This document shows positions 54,213 to 62,134 of a DNA stretch of 64,000 nt, piece after piece. The notes below the pieces were generated by a model. The model was given only the letters and a program-made list of their open reading frames with translations. It ran no database searches and was not told the origin of the DNA. Each line of letters opens with the position of its first letter. Position 1 is the stretch's first letter. The stretch is from JANXAZ01 sp964504655. Lineage in GTDB: Bacteria; Pseudomonadota; Alphaproteobacteria; Geminicoccales; Geminicoccaceae. Location: contig CAZDFD010000005.1 in assembly GCA_964504655.1 (NCBI GenBank), positions 1-64,000 on the forward strand, read 5' to 3'. Position numbers and translations under genes: made by a program.

Positions 54213-54674
54213 ATGGCGGACCTTTGGCTCGAGGACCTCGAGGTCGGGCGAGTGTTCGAGACCGCCGGCTGCACGCTGAGCGAGGCGCAGATCCTCGACT
54301 TCGCTTGGTCGCACGACCCGCAGCCGTTCCACATCGACCGCGAGGCCGCCGCCGCCGGGCCCTATGGTGGGCTGATCGCCTCGGGATTCCAGACGCTGCT
54401 CGTGGCGTTCCGACTGTTCTACCAGGAGCGGGTCATCAACGCCGCCTCGCTCGGCTCGCCGGGCATGGACGAGCTGCGCTGGCTGGCACCGGTGCGGCCG
54501 GAGGACACGCTAAGGGTAAGCGCCCGGGTGCTCGAGCGGCGGCCGTCGCGCTCGCGCCCCGACCGCGGCACGGCGGTGCTCGCCTATGCGGTGCTCAACC
54601 AGCGCTCTGAGACGGTGATGACTTTCAAGATCACCCACATCCTGCGGAGGCGGCCGACGCCCTCGGCTCCCTGA
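54213..54674 (+). CDS. MaoC-family hot-dog dehydratase/hydratase-like protein
   Basis: A 153-residue single hot-dog protein: MADLWLEDLEVGRVFETAGC, then QILDFAWSHDPQPFHIDREA carrying the R-hydratase-type Asp-Pro-x-x-x-His catalytic pattern, GPYGGLIASGFQTLLVAFRL, LRWLAPVRPEDTLRVSARV. Such enzymes hydrate enoyl-CoA to (R)-3-hydroxyacyl-CoA, feeding PHA synthesis, or act on other thioesters. GGAGGA precedes the ATG. The last 44 bp overlap the convergent flippase-like gene. Confidence 0.9.
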   Translation: MADLWLEDLEVGRVFETAGCTLSEAQILDFAWSHDPQPFHIDREAAAAGPYGGLIASGFQTLLVAFRLFYQERVINAASLGSPGMDELRWLAPVRPEDTLRVSARVLERRPSRSRPDRGTAVLAYAVLNQRSETVMTFKITHILRRRPTPSAP

Positions 54675-55632
54675 CCGGGGCAGCCGCGGCCGGGCGACGC
54701 CCGATCGCGAGCGGCAGGGCGAGCAGGCCCAGGAAGGTGGCGAAGCCGAGTGTGGCGAGCCGGCAAACCCCGGTAGCCGCGACCGCCACCTCGGGCGGTG
54801 CCGCGAGGGCCACGAGCAGCGCGATCATCGTGGCCTCGGTGCCGCCCACCCCGCCCGGGAACAGGGGCAGCGCGCCGACCAGCATCGCGAAGCCGAACAC
54901 GAACGCCGCCGCCGGCAGTCCGATCGGCCGGCCGAGCCCGTCCATCAGCCAGGCGAGGCCGGCGATCTCGGCGGCCCAGCCGAGCAGGCCGAGTCCACAG
55001 GCGGCGGCGAGCAGGCGCGGTGTCGCGAGCGCGCCGAGCGCCCGTGCCGCCCGCCGGCCGCGCACCAGGAGCCGCCCGGCCCGCCCCGTCAGCCGGTGCA
55101 GGGCCAGCGTCGCGCGCTCGAGCGGCCCCGGACGCAGGAGGAGCAGTCCGGGCAGAACGACGAGCAGGCCGAGGAGCGCCACCGGCCCGCCATGGCCGCC
55201 GATCGCAGCGGCCCCGGCGGCCACGAACAGCAGCATCGGCAGGGCATCGCTCAGCCGGTCGAGCACGAGCAGGCCCATGGTCCGCTCGTAGGGGTGGCCA
55301 CCGTGGCGGCGCAGCAGCCACAGGCGGACCACTTCGCCGAGCTTGCCCGGGGTCGCGGTGAGCGCGAAGCCGGCGGTGTAGTCGAGCAGCGCCCGGCCGG
55401 GCGCAAGCGGGGTGCCGTTGGCGCGCGCCAGCAACCACCAGCGCAGCCCGCGCAGAAGGTAGTTGGCGAGCGAGAGGGCGAGCAGGCTCAAAATCACCGG
55501 TGCTTCGAGGCGGGCGAGCTCGGCCGCCACCTCGCGCCAGCCGGCGACCAGCCCGGCCGCCGCCAGCAGCAGCGCAAAGCTCAGTAGCCCCAGGGCCAGG
55601 AGCGCCATCGCCCGGCGCGGCTCGAAGCGCAC
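54631..55632 (-). CDS. Flippase-like membrane protein (LPG synthase TM domain / UPF0104)
   Basis: A 333-residue inner-membrane protein with about eight hydrophobic segments and the UPF0104 motifs ANYLLRGLRWWLLARANG, ALLDYTAGFALTATPGKLGE, RTMGLLVLDRLSDALPMLL and ALPLFPGGVGGTEATMIALL. Proteins with this domain move or modify lipids (for example MprF-type flippases). It is the last gene of the UbiA-DprE1-DprE2 set, 10 bp after the DprE2-like gene. It may translocate the polyprenyl-phosphate sugar made by them, but this is an inference from position. GTG 55632 is the start. Confidence 0.85.
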   Translation of the reverse strand: MRFEPRRAMALLALGLLSFALLLAAAGLVAGWREVAAELARLEAPVILSLLALSLANYLLRGLRWWLLARANGTPLAPGRALLDYTAGFALTATPGKLGEVVRLWLLRRHGGHPYERTMGLLVLDRLSDALPMLLFVAAGAAAIGGHGGPVALLGLLVVLPGLLLLRPGPLERATLALHRLTGRAGRLLVRGRRAARALGALATPRLLAAACGLGLLGWAAEIAGLAWLMDGLGRPIGLPAAAFVFGFAMLVGALPLFPGGVGGTEATMIALLVALAAPPEVAVAATGVCRLATLGFATFLGLLALPLAIGRRPAAAAPVREPRASAASAGCG

Positions 55633-55642
55633 GGCCGCCTCC

Positions 55643-56389
55643 TCAGAACCGGAGCCGGTGGAACAGCGGCTCGGGCACGGCGCGCACCCCGAGCATGATC
55701 CAGCGCCAGAACCAGGGCGTGTAGAGGACCGAACGTCGGGCCCGGATCGCCCGCTCGATGTCGCGCGCGACCCGCTCCGGCGTGGCCCAGAGGGGGCCGA
55801 CCTTCGGCATCCCGGCGGTCATCGGCGTGTCGACGAGGCCCGGGCGGATGTCGAGCACGGTCACACCGCTCGGAGCGAGCCGGTGGCGCAGCCCCTCGAG
55901 GAAGGTCGACAGCCCGCCCTTGGCGGCGCCGTAGACGTAGTTGGAGGCGCGACCACGGTCGCCGGCGACCGAGGTGACGACGGCGAGCGTGCCGCGCCCG
56001 GCCGCCTCCATCCGGCCGGCGAGCGCGGTCAGGAGGCAGGCCGGGCTCAGGAAGTTGGTGGTGAGCGCGCGGCGCGTGGCGTCCGGGTCGCGGGCGATCG
56101 CCGCCTGGTCGCCGAGCGTGCCGAAGGCGACGAGCGCGAGCTCCGGCGAGCCGAGCCGCGCCTCGACCGCGGCGAGCAGCGGCCCGAGCGTCGCCGGGTC
56201 GTCGAGATCGGCCACGAGCGTGTCGACCGCGGCGGCGCCCCGCAGGCGCAGATCGGCCGCGATCCGCTCGAGCCGATCCGGATCGCGCGCCACGAGCACG
56301 AGCCGCGCGCCACGCGACGCCAGGAGCCGCGCCACCTGCTCGGCGATCGCCGAACCTGCACCGAAGATCGCCACGCCCGGGACGGTCAT
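55643..56389 (-). CDS. SDR oxidoreductase, DprE2-like (decaprenylphosphoryl-2-keto-ribose reductase)
   Basis: A 248-residue short-chain dehydrogenase. It has the nucleotide motif GVAIFGAGSAIAEQVARLLA, Asp in LVADLDDPATLGPLLAAV, NFLSPACLLTALAGRM, the Ser-Tyr-Lys site as VVTSVAGDRGRASNYVYGAA with K two residues later, and VLDIRPGLVDTPMTAGMPKV. NYVYGAAKG and LDIRPG match DprE2. DprE2 reduces the 2-keto intermediate to polyprenyl-phosphoryl-D-arabinose. The ATG overlaps the DprE1-like stop (ATGA). Only the neighbours make the assignment specific within SDRs. Confidence 0.85.
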   Translation of the reverse strand: MTVPGVAIFGAGSAIAEQVARLLASRGARLVLVARDPDRLERIAADLRLRGAAAVDTLVADLDDPATLGPLLAAVEARLGSPELALVAFGTLGDQAAIARDPDATRRALTTNFLSPACLLTALAGRMEAAGRGTLAVVTSVAGDRGRASNYVYGAAKGGLSTFLEGLRHRLAPSGVTVLDIRPGLVDTPMTAGMPKVGPLWATPERVARDIERAIRARRSVLYTPWFWRWIMLGVRAVPEPLFHRLRF

Positions 56390-57759
56390 GCGGCGCACGC
56401 CACGTGCCGGCCGGTGGACGGACCGACCCGTCGCCAGAAGGCCGAGGAGAACGCCGGGTCGACCTGATGGGCGAAGCGCTCCCATTCCGGGAAGCCCGCG
56501 CGGAAGACGGCGGCCGGCATGCGCCCGTCCTTGGCCGGGTACAGTCGCCCGCCGGCCTCGAGCACGATCCGGTCGAGCCGGTCCAGGAGCTCGACGGTGG
56601 AGGCGCCGCGCTCGGGAAAGTCGAGCGCCAGGGTGGTGCCGGCCATGGGAAACGACAGGAGGCCGGGCGAGGCCGGTCCGCCGAGTGTCTTGAGCACCGC
56701 CAGGAACGAGCCCTCGCGGGCGTCGGCGATGGTCTCGAGGAGCCGGCGTACGGCCGCGGGCGCCCCGGCCTCGGGAACCACGCATTGGTACTGGCGGAAG
56801 CCGCGCGGGCCGTAGAGCCGGTTCCAGCCCCCGATCGCATCGAGCGGGAAGAGGAACGCGTGGGCCGGCAGGAGCCGGCGGCGCCGGCCGCGCGGCCCGA
56901 GCCGGCGCCAGAGCAGCGCGTTGAAGGCTCGCAGGGTCAGTCGGTTGAGCGGCGAGACCGGCGGCGTGATCGGCACCTCGAGGCGCGGCCCGGCCGGCGG
57001 CGCGACGGCGGTGCCCGCGCGATGGCGGGCCCTGCTGAAGATGCCGCGACCGAGCTGCCGGCCACGGGCGAGGCAGTCGACCCAGGCGACCGTGTAGGTC
57101 CACTCGGCCGAGCCCTCGGCAGCACGGAAGAAGCCCTCGAGGTCGTCCAGGCGCAGGTCCTCGACCTCGAGCAGCGGGCCCTCGACCGCGGCGAGCTTCA
57201 GTGTCGCTTCGAGGATCAGCCCGGTGAGGCCGAGCCCGCCGACCGTGGCGGCGAGGAGCTCGCCGTTGCGCTCGGGCGAGCAGGTCAGCCGCGTGCCGTC
57301 GCCGCGCAGCAGCTCGAGGGCCGCCACGTGCCGGCCGAGGCTGCCGGCGACGCCGTGGTTCTTGCCGTGCACGTCGTTGGCGATCGCGCCGCCGACCGTG
57401 ACGAAGCGGGTGCCCGGCGTAACCGGCAGGTACCAGACGCCGCCGCCCGGCGCCGGCCGGCCGCAGACCGTGGTGAGGAGGTCGGCGAGGCTCACCCCGG
57501 CCTCGCAGCGCACGAGCCCGGTCTCGGGATCGAAGCCGAGCAGGCGGTCGAGCCCGCGGGTCAGGATCAGGAGGCCGTCCGGGTTGAGGCAGGAATCGCC
57601 GTAGGAGCGGCCGAGGCCGTGCGCAAGGACGCTGAGCCGGCCGCGGCGGGCGAGCGCCGCCCGCGCCGCGGCCGGGTCGCCCGGCCGTGCCACACGGTGG
57701 CGGACCCGCTCGACCCGGCCCCACGCCCGGTAGGCGGTGCTCTCCGGGAACCCACTCAC
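56386..57759 (-). CDS. FAD-dependent oxidase, DprE1-like (decaprenylphosphoryl-ribose 2'-epimerase subunit)
   Basis: A 457-residue FAD-binding oxidase. The FAD domain has VLAHGLGRSYGDSCLNPDGL, LVRCEAGVSLADLLTTV, TPGTRFVTVGGAIANDVHGK and ATVGGLGLTGLILEATL. The C-terminal substrate domain has FLFPLDAIGGWNRLYGP, FRQYQCVVPEAGAPAAVRRL, LLSFPMAGTTLALDFPER and YPAKDGRMPAAVFRAGFPEW. These are very close to mycobacterial DprE1, including the substrate-site lysine in the AKD motif. GTG 57759 overlaps the UbiA stop. It would oxidise polyprenyl-phosphoryl-ribose at C2'. Confidence 0.9.
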   Translation of the reverse strand: MSGFPESTAYRAWGRVERVRHRVARPGDPAAARAALARRGRLSVLAHGLGRSYGDSCLNPDGLLILTRGLDRLLGFDPETGLVRCEAGVSLADLLTTVCGRPAPGGGVWYLPVTPGTRFVTVGGAIANDVHGKNHGVAGSLGRHVAALELLRGDGTRLTCSPERNGELLAATVGGLGLTGLILEATLKLAAVEGPLLEVEDLRLDDLEGFFRAAEGSAEWTYTVAWVDCLARGRQLGRGIFSRARHRAGTAVAPPAGPRLEVPITPPVSPLNRLTLRAFNALLWRRLGPRGRRRRLLPAHAFLFPLDAIGGWNRLYGPRGFRQYQCVVPEAGAPAAVRRLLETIADAREGSFLAVLKTLGGPASPGLLSFPMAGTTLALDFPERGASTVELLDRLDRIVLEAGGRLYPAKDGRMPAAVFRAGFPEWERFAHQVDPAFSSAFWRRVGPSTGRHVACAA

Positions 57760-59147
57760 CAGGCGAGCAGCAGGCAGGCGAGCACCGCCGCGCCCATCAC
57801 GAGCGAGGGCCGGTCGGTGAGCGCGAACAGCACCGGGTCCTGGTCCATCCGGCCGTGCAGGGCGAGCCGCCAGGTGCGCAGGAGCCAGAGCAGCAGGATC
57901 GGAAAGACCAGCCAGAGCCAGCCCGGCCGGGCGTAGATCGCCCGCGGGAACTGCTCGGCCACGAGGTAGACGACGAAGATCACCGTGGCGGCGACGCCAC
58001 TCGCGAGCCCGGCCGCCAGCAGGAGCGGCAGATCGGCGGTGCCGTAGCCGCGGTCGGCCAGCTCGCGGCCGCCGGCAGCGGCCAGCTGGCCGAGCTCGGC
58101 ATAGCGCTTGACCAGGGCTAGGCTCAGGAAGAGGAACATCGCGAAGGTCAGGAGCCAGTAGGAGAGCGGGGCCGCGATCACCTCCGCACCGGCCAGGACG
58201 CGGATCGTGAAGAGCCCGGCCAGGATCAGCACGTCGAGCAGCGGCACGCGCTTGAGCCGAAGCGAATAGGCGAGGGTGAGGACGAGGTAGGCGCCGGCCA
58301 CGGGCGCGAACGCCACCGGCAGGAGCGCCGCCAGCAACGCGGCCGCCAGGAGCAGAAGCGGCACCGCGGCGAGGCCGGCCCGGAGCGGCAGGGTGCCGGC
58401 GGCGAGCGGTCGGGCGCGCTTGGTCGGGTGGCGACGATCGGCCTCGAGGTCGAGCAGATCGTTGACCAGATAGCCGGCCGAAGCGAGCAGCCCGATCGCC
58501 AGGAAGGCGAGCAGCGCGTGGCCGAGGTCGGCGGCGGTGGCGAGCGGGCCGGCCAGGAGCAGCGGCACCAGAACGAGCAGGTTCTTGGCCCACTGGTGGA
58601 GCCGGAGCGCGCGCGCCCACGGGCGGGCCCCGGACCGTGGCCGATCGATCCTGGCCTCGACCGGGGCCGACGCTCCAGCCGGCGACAGCGCGTCCACGGC
58701 CAGCACCAGGCTCGAGGCGGCGGCCGCGAGCGCGGCCGTGGCGCCGGGTCCGGCGAGCAGCGCGAACGGTCCCTCCGTGCCGGGCTCGGCGGTCACCTCG
58801 ACGCCTGAGCCGAGCCGCGCGGCGAGGGCGCGGGCGAGCGCCGGATCCTCGCCCGGGACCACCGCTACCGTGCGGCCGACGGCGAGCTCGGCCCGCAGGT
58901 GGGCTTCGATCTCGGGATCGAGCGGCAGGAGCGCCGGGTCGAGGCAGAGACCCACCGCTGCGGCGAGGTCGGCGAGCGGCTCGGGGCGGCCGTGCGCCAG
59001 CCAGCCGAGCAGGGCTGCGGGCCGCCGTCGCACGAACGCGAGCACGAGCTCGACGCGCGGATCGGTGCGCAGGAGGGCGGCCGCCGGCACGAGCAGCGGC
59101 AGGGCCGCCCTCGCAGGGACCGAACGGAGCGGCACGGCCGCGGCCAT
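57756..59147 (-). CDS. UbiA-family prenyltransferase with degenerate N-terminal HAD domain
   Basis: A 463-residue membrane enzyme. The C-terminal 290 residues are a UbiA domain: LRLHQWAKNLLVLVPLLLAG, YLVNDLLDLEADRRHPTKRA with the first acidic motif, and DVLILAGLFTIRVLAGAEV with the second. Such enzymes with DprE1/DprE2 are 5-phosphoribosyl-polyprenyl-phosphate synthases. The N-terminal 150 residues follow a HAD domain in length and helical pattern (ALLRTDPRVELVLAFVRRR, LDPALLPLDPEIEAHL), but the usual DxDGTL reads LVPAAALLRTD, without the catalytic aspartates. It starts the four-gene cluster at ATG 59147. Confidence 0.88.
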   Translation of the reverse strand: MAAAVPLRSVPARAALPLLVPAAALLRTDPRVELVLAFVRRRPAALLGWLAHGRPEPLADLAAAVGLCLDPALLPLDPEIEAHLRAELAVGRTVAVVPGEDPALARALAARLGSGVEVTAEPGTEGPFALLAGPGATAALAAAASSLVLAVDALSPAGASAPVEARIDRPRSGARPWARALRLHQWAKNLLVLVPLLLAGPLATAADLGHALLAFLAIGLLASAGYLVNDLLDLEADRRHPTKRARPLAAGTLPLRAGLAAVPLLLLAAALLAALLPVAFAPVAGAYLVLTLAYSLRLKRVPLLDVLILAGLFTIRVLAGAEVIAAPLSYWLLTFAMFLFLSLALVKRYAELGQLAAAGGRELADRGYGTADLPLLLAAGLASGVAATVIFVVYLVAEQFPRAIYARPGWLWLVFPILLLWLLRTWRLALHGRMDQDPVLFALTDRPSLVMGAAVLACLLLAW

Positions 59148-59245
59148 CCTCCCGACCCTCTCCCGAGCCTGTCGCGCCCGGGGTGGTCCCGGCGCCGGCA
59201 GCGATCATCTTTTGCGGCGGGCCCCGCGCGCCGGCAAGGGACCGC

Positions 59246-60364
59246 TCAGGCGATCGCGGATCCGGGCGTAGCGGCGTGCGGCCCGTCTCGGACCATCCGC
59301 TGGTGCGGGATCCCCGCCTCCGCGAACGGCGCGCCCTCCGGCCGGAAGCCGAGGCCCGCATAGAGGCCCTGCGCGCGGACCTGGGCGTCGAGCAGGAGCG
59401 GGCCGAGCCCGAGCCCGTCGAGTCGGGCCAGTAGCCAGCGCAGGAGGGTGCGCGCGACGCCGCGGCCGCGCGCCTCGAGGCGAACCGCCACGCGCTCGAT
59501 CTTGGCCGCGTCGTCCGGTCCGATCCGGCGCCAGCGCAGGCAGCCGACGATCCGGCCGTCGAGCCGGGCGACCGCGTGCTCGGCCACCTCCTCGAAGGCG
59601 TCGACCTCGAGGGCGGCCGGCACCCCCTGCTCGTCGACGAACACCGCCATCCGCAGGGCCAGGGCCTCGGCCCGCTCGGCCGGGCTCCGCGCGACCGCGG
59701 GATCGACCCCGCCTTCCGGCCGCTCGAGGCAGACGACCCGCATCGGCTGGCGGAAGGAGCGGCCCTCGGCAGTGGCGGTGCCGAGCCGGGCAAAGGCGGC
59801 GGCGATAGCCGGCCGGGCCGTGGCGAGGCCGGCGGCGCGGGACCGGTCGGCTCCGACCAGGGCCGCGAGCAGCTCCTCGAGCGAGCGACGCTGGACGAGC
59901 TGCACATAGTCGGTCCGGAACACCGGCCGGAAGGCGAGCGCCTCGGCCCGCGCCAGCGCCGATGCGGCCGCGGCGCGGATCACCGTCTCGTCTTCGAGCG
60001 GGCGGAGCAGCTCGAAATACTCGTCCTCGGCGAGCGGCTCCAGGACCAGGAGCCGGCCGCCGGGGCGGAGCACGCGGCGGGCCTCCACCAGAGCCTCGGT
60101 CTGCCGATCGACGGGCACGTGGTGGAGGCTGTTGTGGTAGAGCACGCCGTCGAGGCAGGCCGCCGCCAGGGGCAGGGCCTCACCGCAGCCGGCCACGAGT
60201 CCGGCCGGACCGAGCGCCGCGCGGGCGCGCGCCAGCCGCTCCGCCTCGACCTCGAGGCCGAGCCCCACGGCCCCGCGCCGACGGAGCCACCCCAGGAGCG
60301 CGCCGTCGCCGCACCCGACCTCGAGGACCCGCCGGCCGGGCACCGGCAGGAGCTCGGCGATCAC
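59246..60364 (-). CDS. SAM methyltransferase fused to GNAT acetyltransferase
   Basis: A 372-residue two-domain protein. Residues 1-150 are a class I methyltransferase (RRVLEVGCGDGALLGWLRRR, LDGVLYHNSLHHVPVDRQT, VLRPGGRLLVLEPL). Residues 225-365 are a GNAT acetyltransferase of the YjcF/ElaA type (ALRMAVFVDEQGVPAALEVD, KIERVAVRLEARGRGVARTL, LDAQVRAQGLYAGLGFRPEG). GTG 60364 is the first standard start, but the upstream in-frame sequence (PPSPVRRTTE, about 15-40 residues) looks coding and natural for this fold. No ATG, GTG or TTG precedes it, so the start is uncertain. The substrates are unknown. Confidence 0.82.
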   Translation of the reverse strand: MIAELLPVPGRRVLEVGCGDGALLGWLRRRGAVGLGLEVEAERLARARAALGPAGLVAGCGEALPLAAACLDGVLYHNSLHHVPVDRQTEALVEARRVLRPGGRLLVLEPLAEDEYFELLRPLEDETVIRAAAASALARAEALAFRPVFRTDYVQLVQRRSLEELLAALVGADRSRAAGLATARPAIAAAFARLGTATAEGRSFRQPMRVVCLERPEGGVDPAVARSPAERAEALALRMAVFVDEQGVPAALEVDAFEEVAEHAVARLDGRIVGCLRWRRIGPDDAAKIERVAVRLEARGRGVARTLLRWLLARLDGLGLGPLLLDAQVRAQGLYAGLGFRPEGAPFAEAGIPHQRMVRDGPHAATPGSAIA

Positions 60365-60491
60365 CTCGGTCGTGCGGCGGACGGGTGACGGTGGGGCGTC
60401 GGTCAGGGCGGAGTGGCCGGGGCTGGCAACGGGGGCCGCGGCCGCATAGCGTCCGTCGGCGGCCGCCGCAAGGCCGCCGGGCGGAGGTCGG

Positions 60492-60719
60492 ATGCGGGGC
60501 GATCACCTCTTGATCCTGGCGCTGCTGGCGCTCCTGGCGCTCAGCACGGCGGTGGCGCTCTGGGTCTGGCGCGAGCTCGGTGAGGTGGCGATCGAGTTGG
60601 AGGGCTGGCTGGCGTTGGCCGGCGGGGCGGCGGCGACGCTGCTCCTCGGCGTCGGCCTCATGGTGCTCGTCTACCAGAGCCATCGGCGCGGCTTCGACGA
60701 CCGCGCCGGGCGCGAGTGA
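60492..60719 (+). CDS. Small two-helix membrane protein
   Basis: A 75-residue protein with two hydrophobic helices (LLILALLALLALSTAVALWV and LALAGGAAATLLLGVGLMVLV) joined by a short acidic loop, and a polar tail (SHRRGFDDRAGRE). It lies 12 bp before the UnbV-like gene on the same strand and is probably co-transcribed with it. I do not recognise a named family. It may anchor or assist a membrane complex. Confidence 0.75.
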   Translation: MRGDHLLILALLALLALSTAVALWVWRELGEVAIELEGWLALAGGAAATLLLGVGLMVLVYQSHRRGFDDRAGRE

Positions 60720-60731
60720 CGGGCCGGAGCG

Positions 60732-62102
60732 GTGCTCGAGGCGCTGCGCTGGCCGCTCGAGGGCGTCGAGATCCCGGCGGCGAGCGCGCTCGCTGTTGCG
60801 GATCTCGGGCCAGAGACGCCGGTCGCCCTGGTGGTGGGCGTGGCCGGTGGGCCGAACCGGCTCCTCCAGGTGCGCGCCGGGCGGTTCGAGACGATGCCGC
60901 TGACCGAGCTCGCCGACCCGTTCGGGGCGGCCCGCGCGCTCGCCGCGGCCGATCTCGACGGCGACGGGATCGAGGAGATCTGGGTCGCCAACGGCGAGCC
61001 CGGCCGGCCCGAGCGGGCCCGCGCCGACCGGCTGTTCGACCGCACCGGCGGCGGCTTCCGCGACCTCCTGGCCGAGCCGGCGACCTGGCTCGCGGGCGCG
61101 CCCGTCTCGAGTCTCGCGGTCCACCCGCTCGATCGGCTGGGCGGCGGCCTCTACGGCTTCCTCGTGAGCGGCGCCGGCGGCCCGCTCCGGTTGATCGAGC
61201 GGGATCCCGCGGGCGGACTCGTCGACGCCGCCGGGCTCGCCGGGCTCGACGAGCTGGTGCTCGGATCGGCGCTCGCCGCCGGGCCGCTGCTCGGCCGCGG
61301 CCCGGATCTCTTCGTCGGCGCCCTCGGCGGCCCGAGCGCGCTCTACCAAGCGACCAGCCATGGCCGTTGGAGCGAGGTGGCCGAGGCGGTCGGCCTCTTG
61401 GTGCCCGACCTCGGCGCCGTCGACGCGGCGCTGCTCGAGGTCGACGGGTCCGGGACACAGGGCCTCCTGTGCCTGCGCCGGCGCGGCTCGCACCTGCTCT
61501 GGGTGGCTTCGCCCACGGGCCTGCTGCACGAGCTGGCGCCACCGACCCTCGCGCGACCCTCGGCCGCCACCACCCTGCTCGTGGCCGATCTCGACAACGA
61601 CGGCCACGAGGAGATCCTGATCGGCAACGCCGGCGAGCCGAACCGGCTGCTGGGCTGGCGCGAGCAGGGCTGGCGGCCGCTCGACCCGGGCGACGCGCTC
61701 GAGCCGGCCAGCCTGCCGACCGCGATGCTCGCGGCCGATCTCGACGGCGACGGTCGGCTCGAGGTGGTGGTGGCCCGGGCCAGCGGGCGCGGCGGCGGGC
61801 TCGCCTGCTACCGGGTCGAGGCGGCGCGCGGCGGCTGGCTGCGGGTGGCGCCGCGCACGCCGCAGGGGGCGCCGGCGCGGGGCGCGCTGGTGCGGCTCGT
61901 GGCCGGCGGCCGCGAGCAGCTCCGCCTCGTCGGCGAGGGCGGACGCGGCGCCGGCGAGCCCGTGGCGCATTTCGGGCTCGGCCCGGTCACCCGCGTCGAG
62001 CGGGTCGACGTGCGCTGGCCGGATGGCGCGGTCCGCCGGTTGACCGACCTCGAGCCGGGCCGCACGCTCCGGTTACCCCACCCGCACGCGGCCCGGCGCT
62101 GA
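60732..62102 (+). CDS. FG-GAP/VCBS-repeat protein with ASPIC/UnbV C-terminal domain
   Basis: A 456-residue protein built of beta-propeller FG-GAP/VCBS repeats with calcium-type motifs (AADLDGDGIEEIWVANGEPG, VADLDNDGHEEILIGNAGEP, AADLDGDGRLEVVVARASGR) and a C-terminal ASPIC/UnbV domain (GPVTRVERVDVRWPDGAVRR). There is no signal peptide visible from GTG 60732, although the family is usually extracytoplasmic. In the repeats the three DxDxDG loops are intact. The role is unknown. It is preceded by the small membrane protein gene and followed by the DapA-family gene. Confidence 0.87.
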   Translation: MLEALRWPLEGVEIPAASALAVADLGPETPVALVVGVAGGPNRLLQVRAGRFETMPLTELADPFGAARALAAADLDGDGIEEIWVANGEPGRPERARADRLFDRTGGGFRDLLAEPATWLAGAPVSSLAVHPLDRLGGGLYGFLVSGAGGPLRLIERDPAGGLVDAAGLAGLDELVLGSALAAGPLLGRGPDLFVGALGGPSALYQATSHGRWSEVAEAVGLLVPDLGAVDAALLEVDGSGTQGLLCLRRRGSHLLWVASPTGLLHELAPPTLARPSAATTLLVADLDNDGHEEILIGNAGEPNRLLGWREQGWRPLDPGDALEPASLPTAMLAADLDGDGRLEVVVARASGRGGGLACYRVEAARGGWLRVAPRTPQGAPARGALVRLVAGGREQLRLVGEGGRGAGEPVAHFGLGPVTRVERVDVRWPDGAVRRLTDLEPGRTLRLPHPHAARR

Positions 62103-62134
62103 GCCCGGCGCGGGCCAGCCGGGAGTTTCCCCCC

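Noticed and set aside
60180..61970. A 596-residue - strand open frame opposite the UnbV-like gene
   Set aside because: It has shadow-type composition, while the + strand frame has intact FG-GAP and UnbV motifs.
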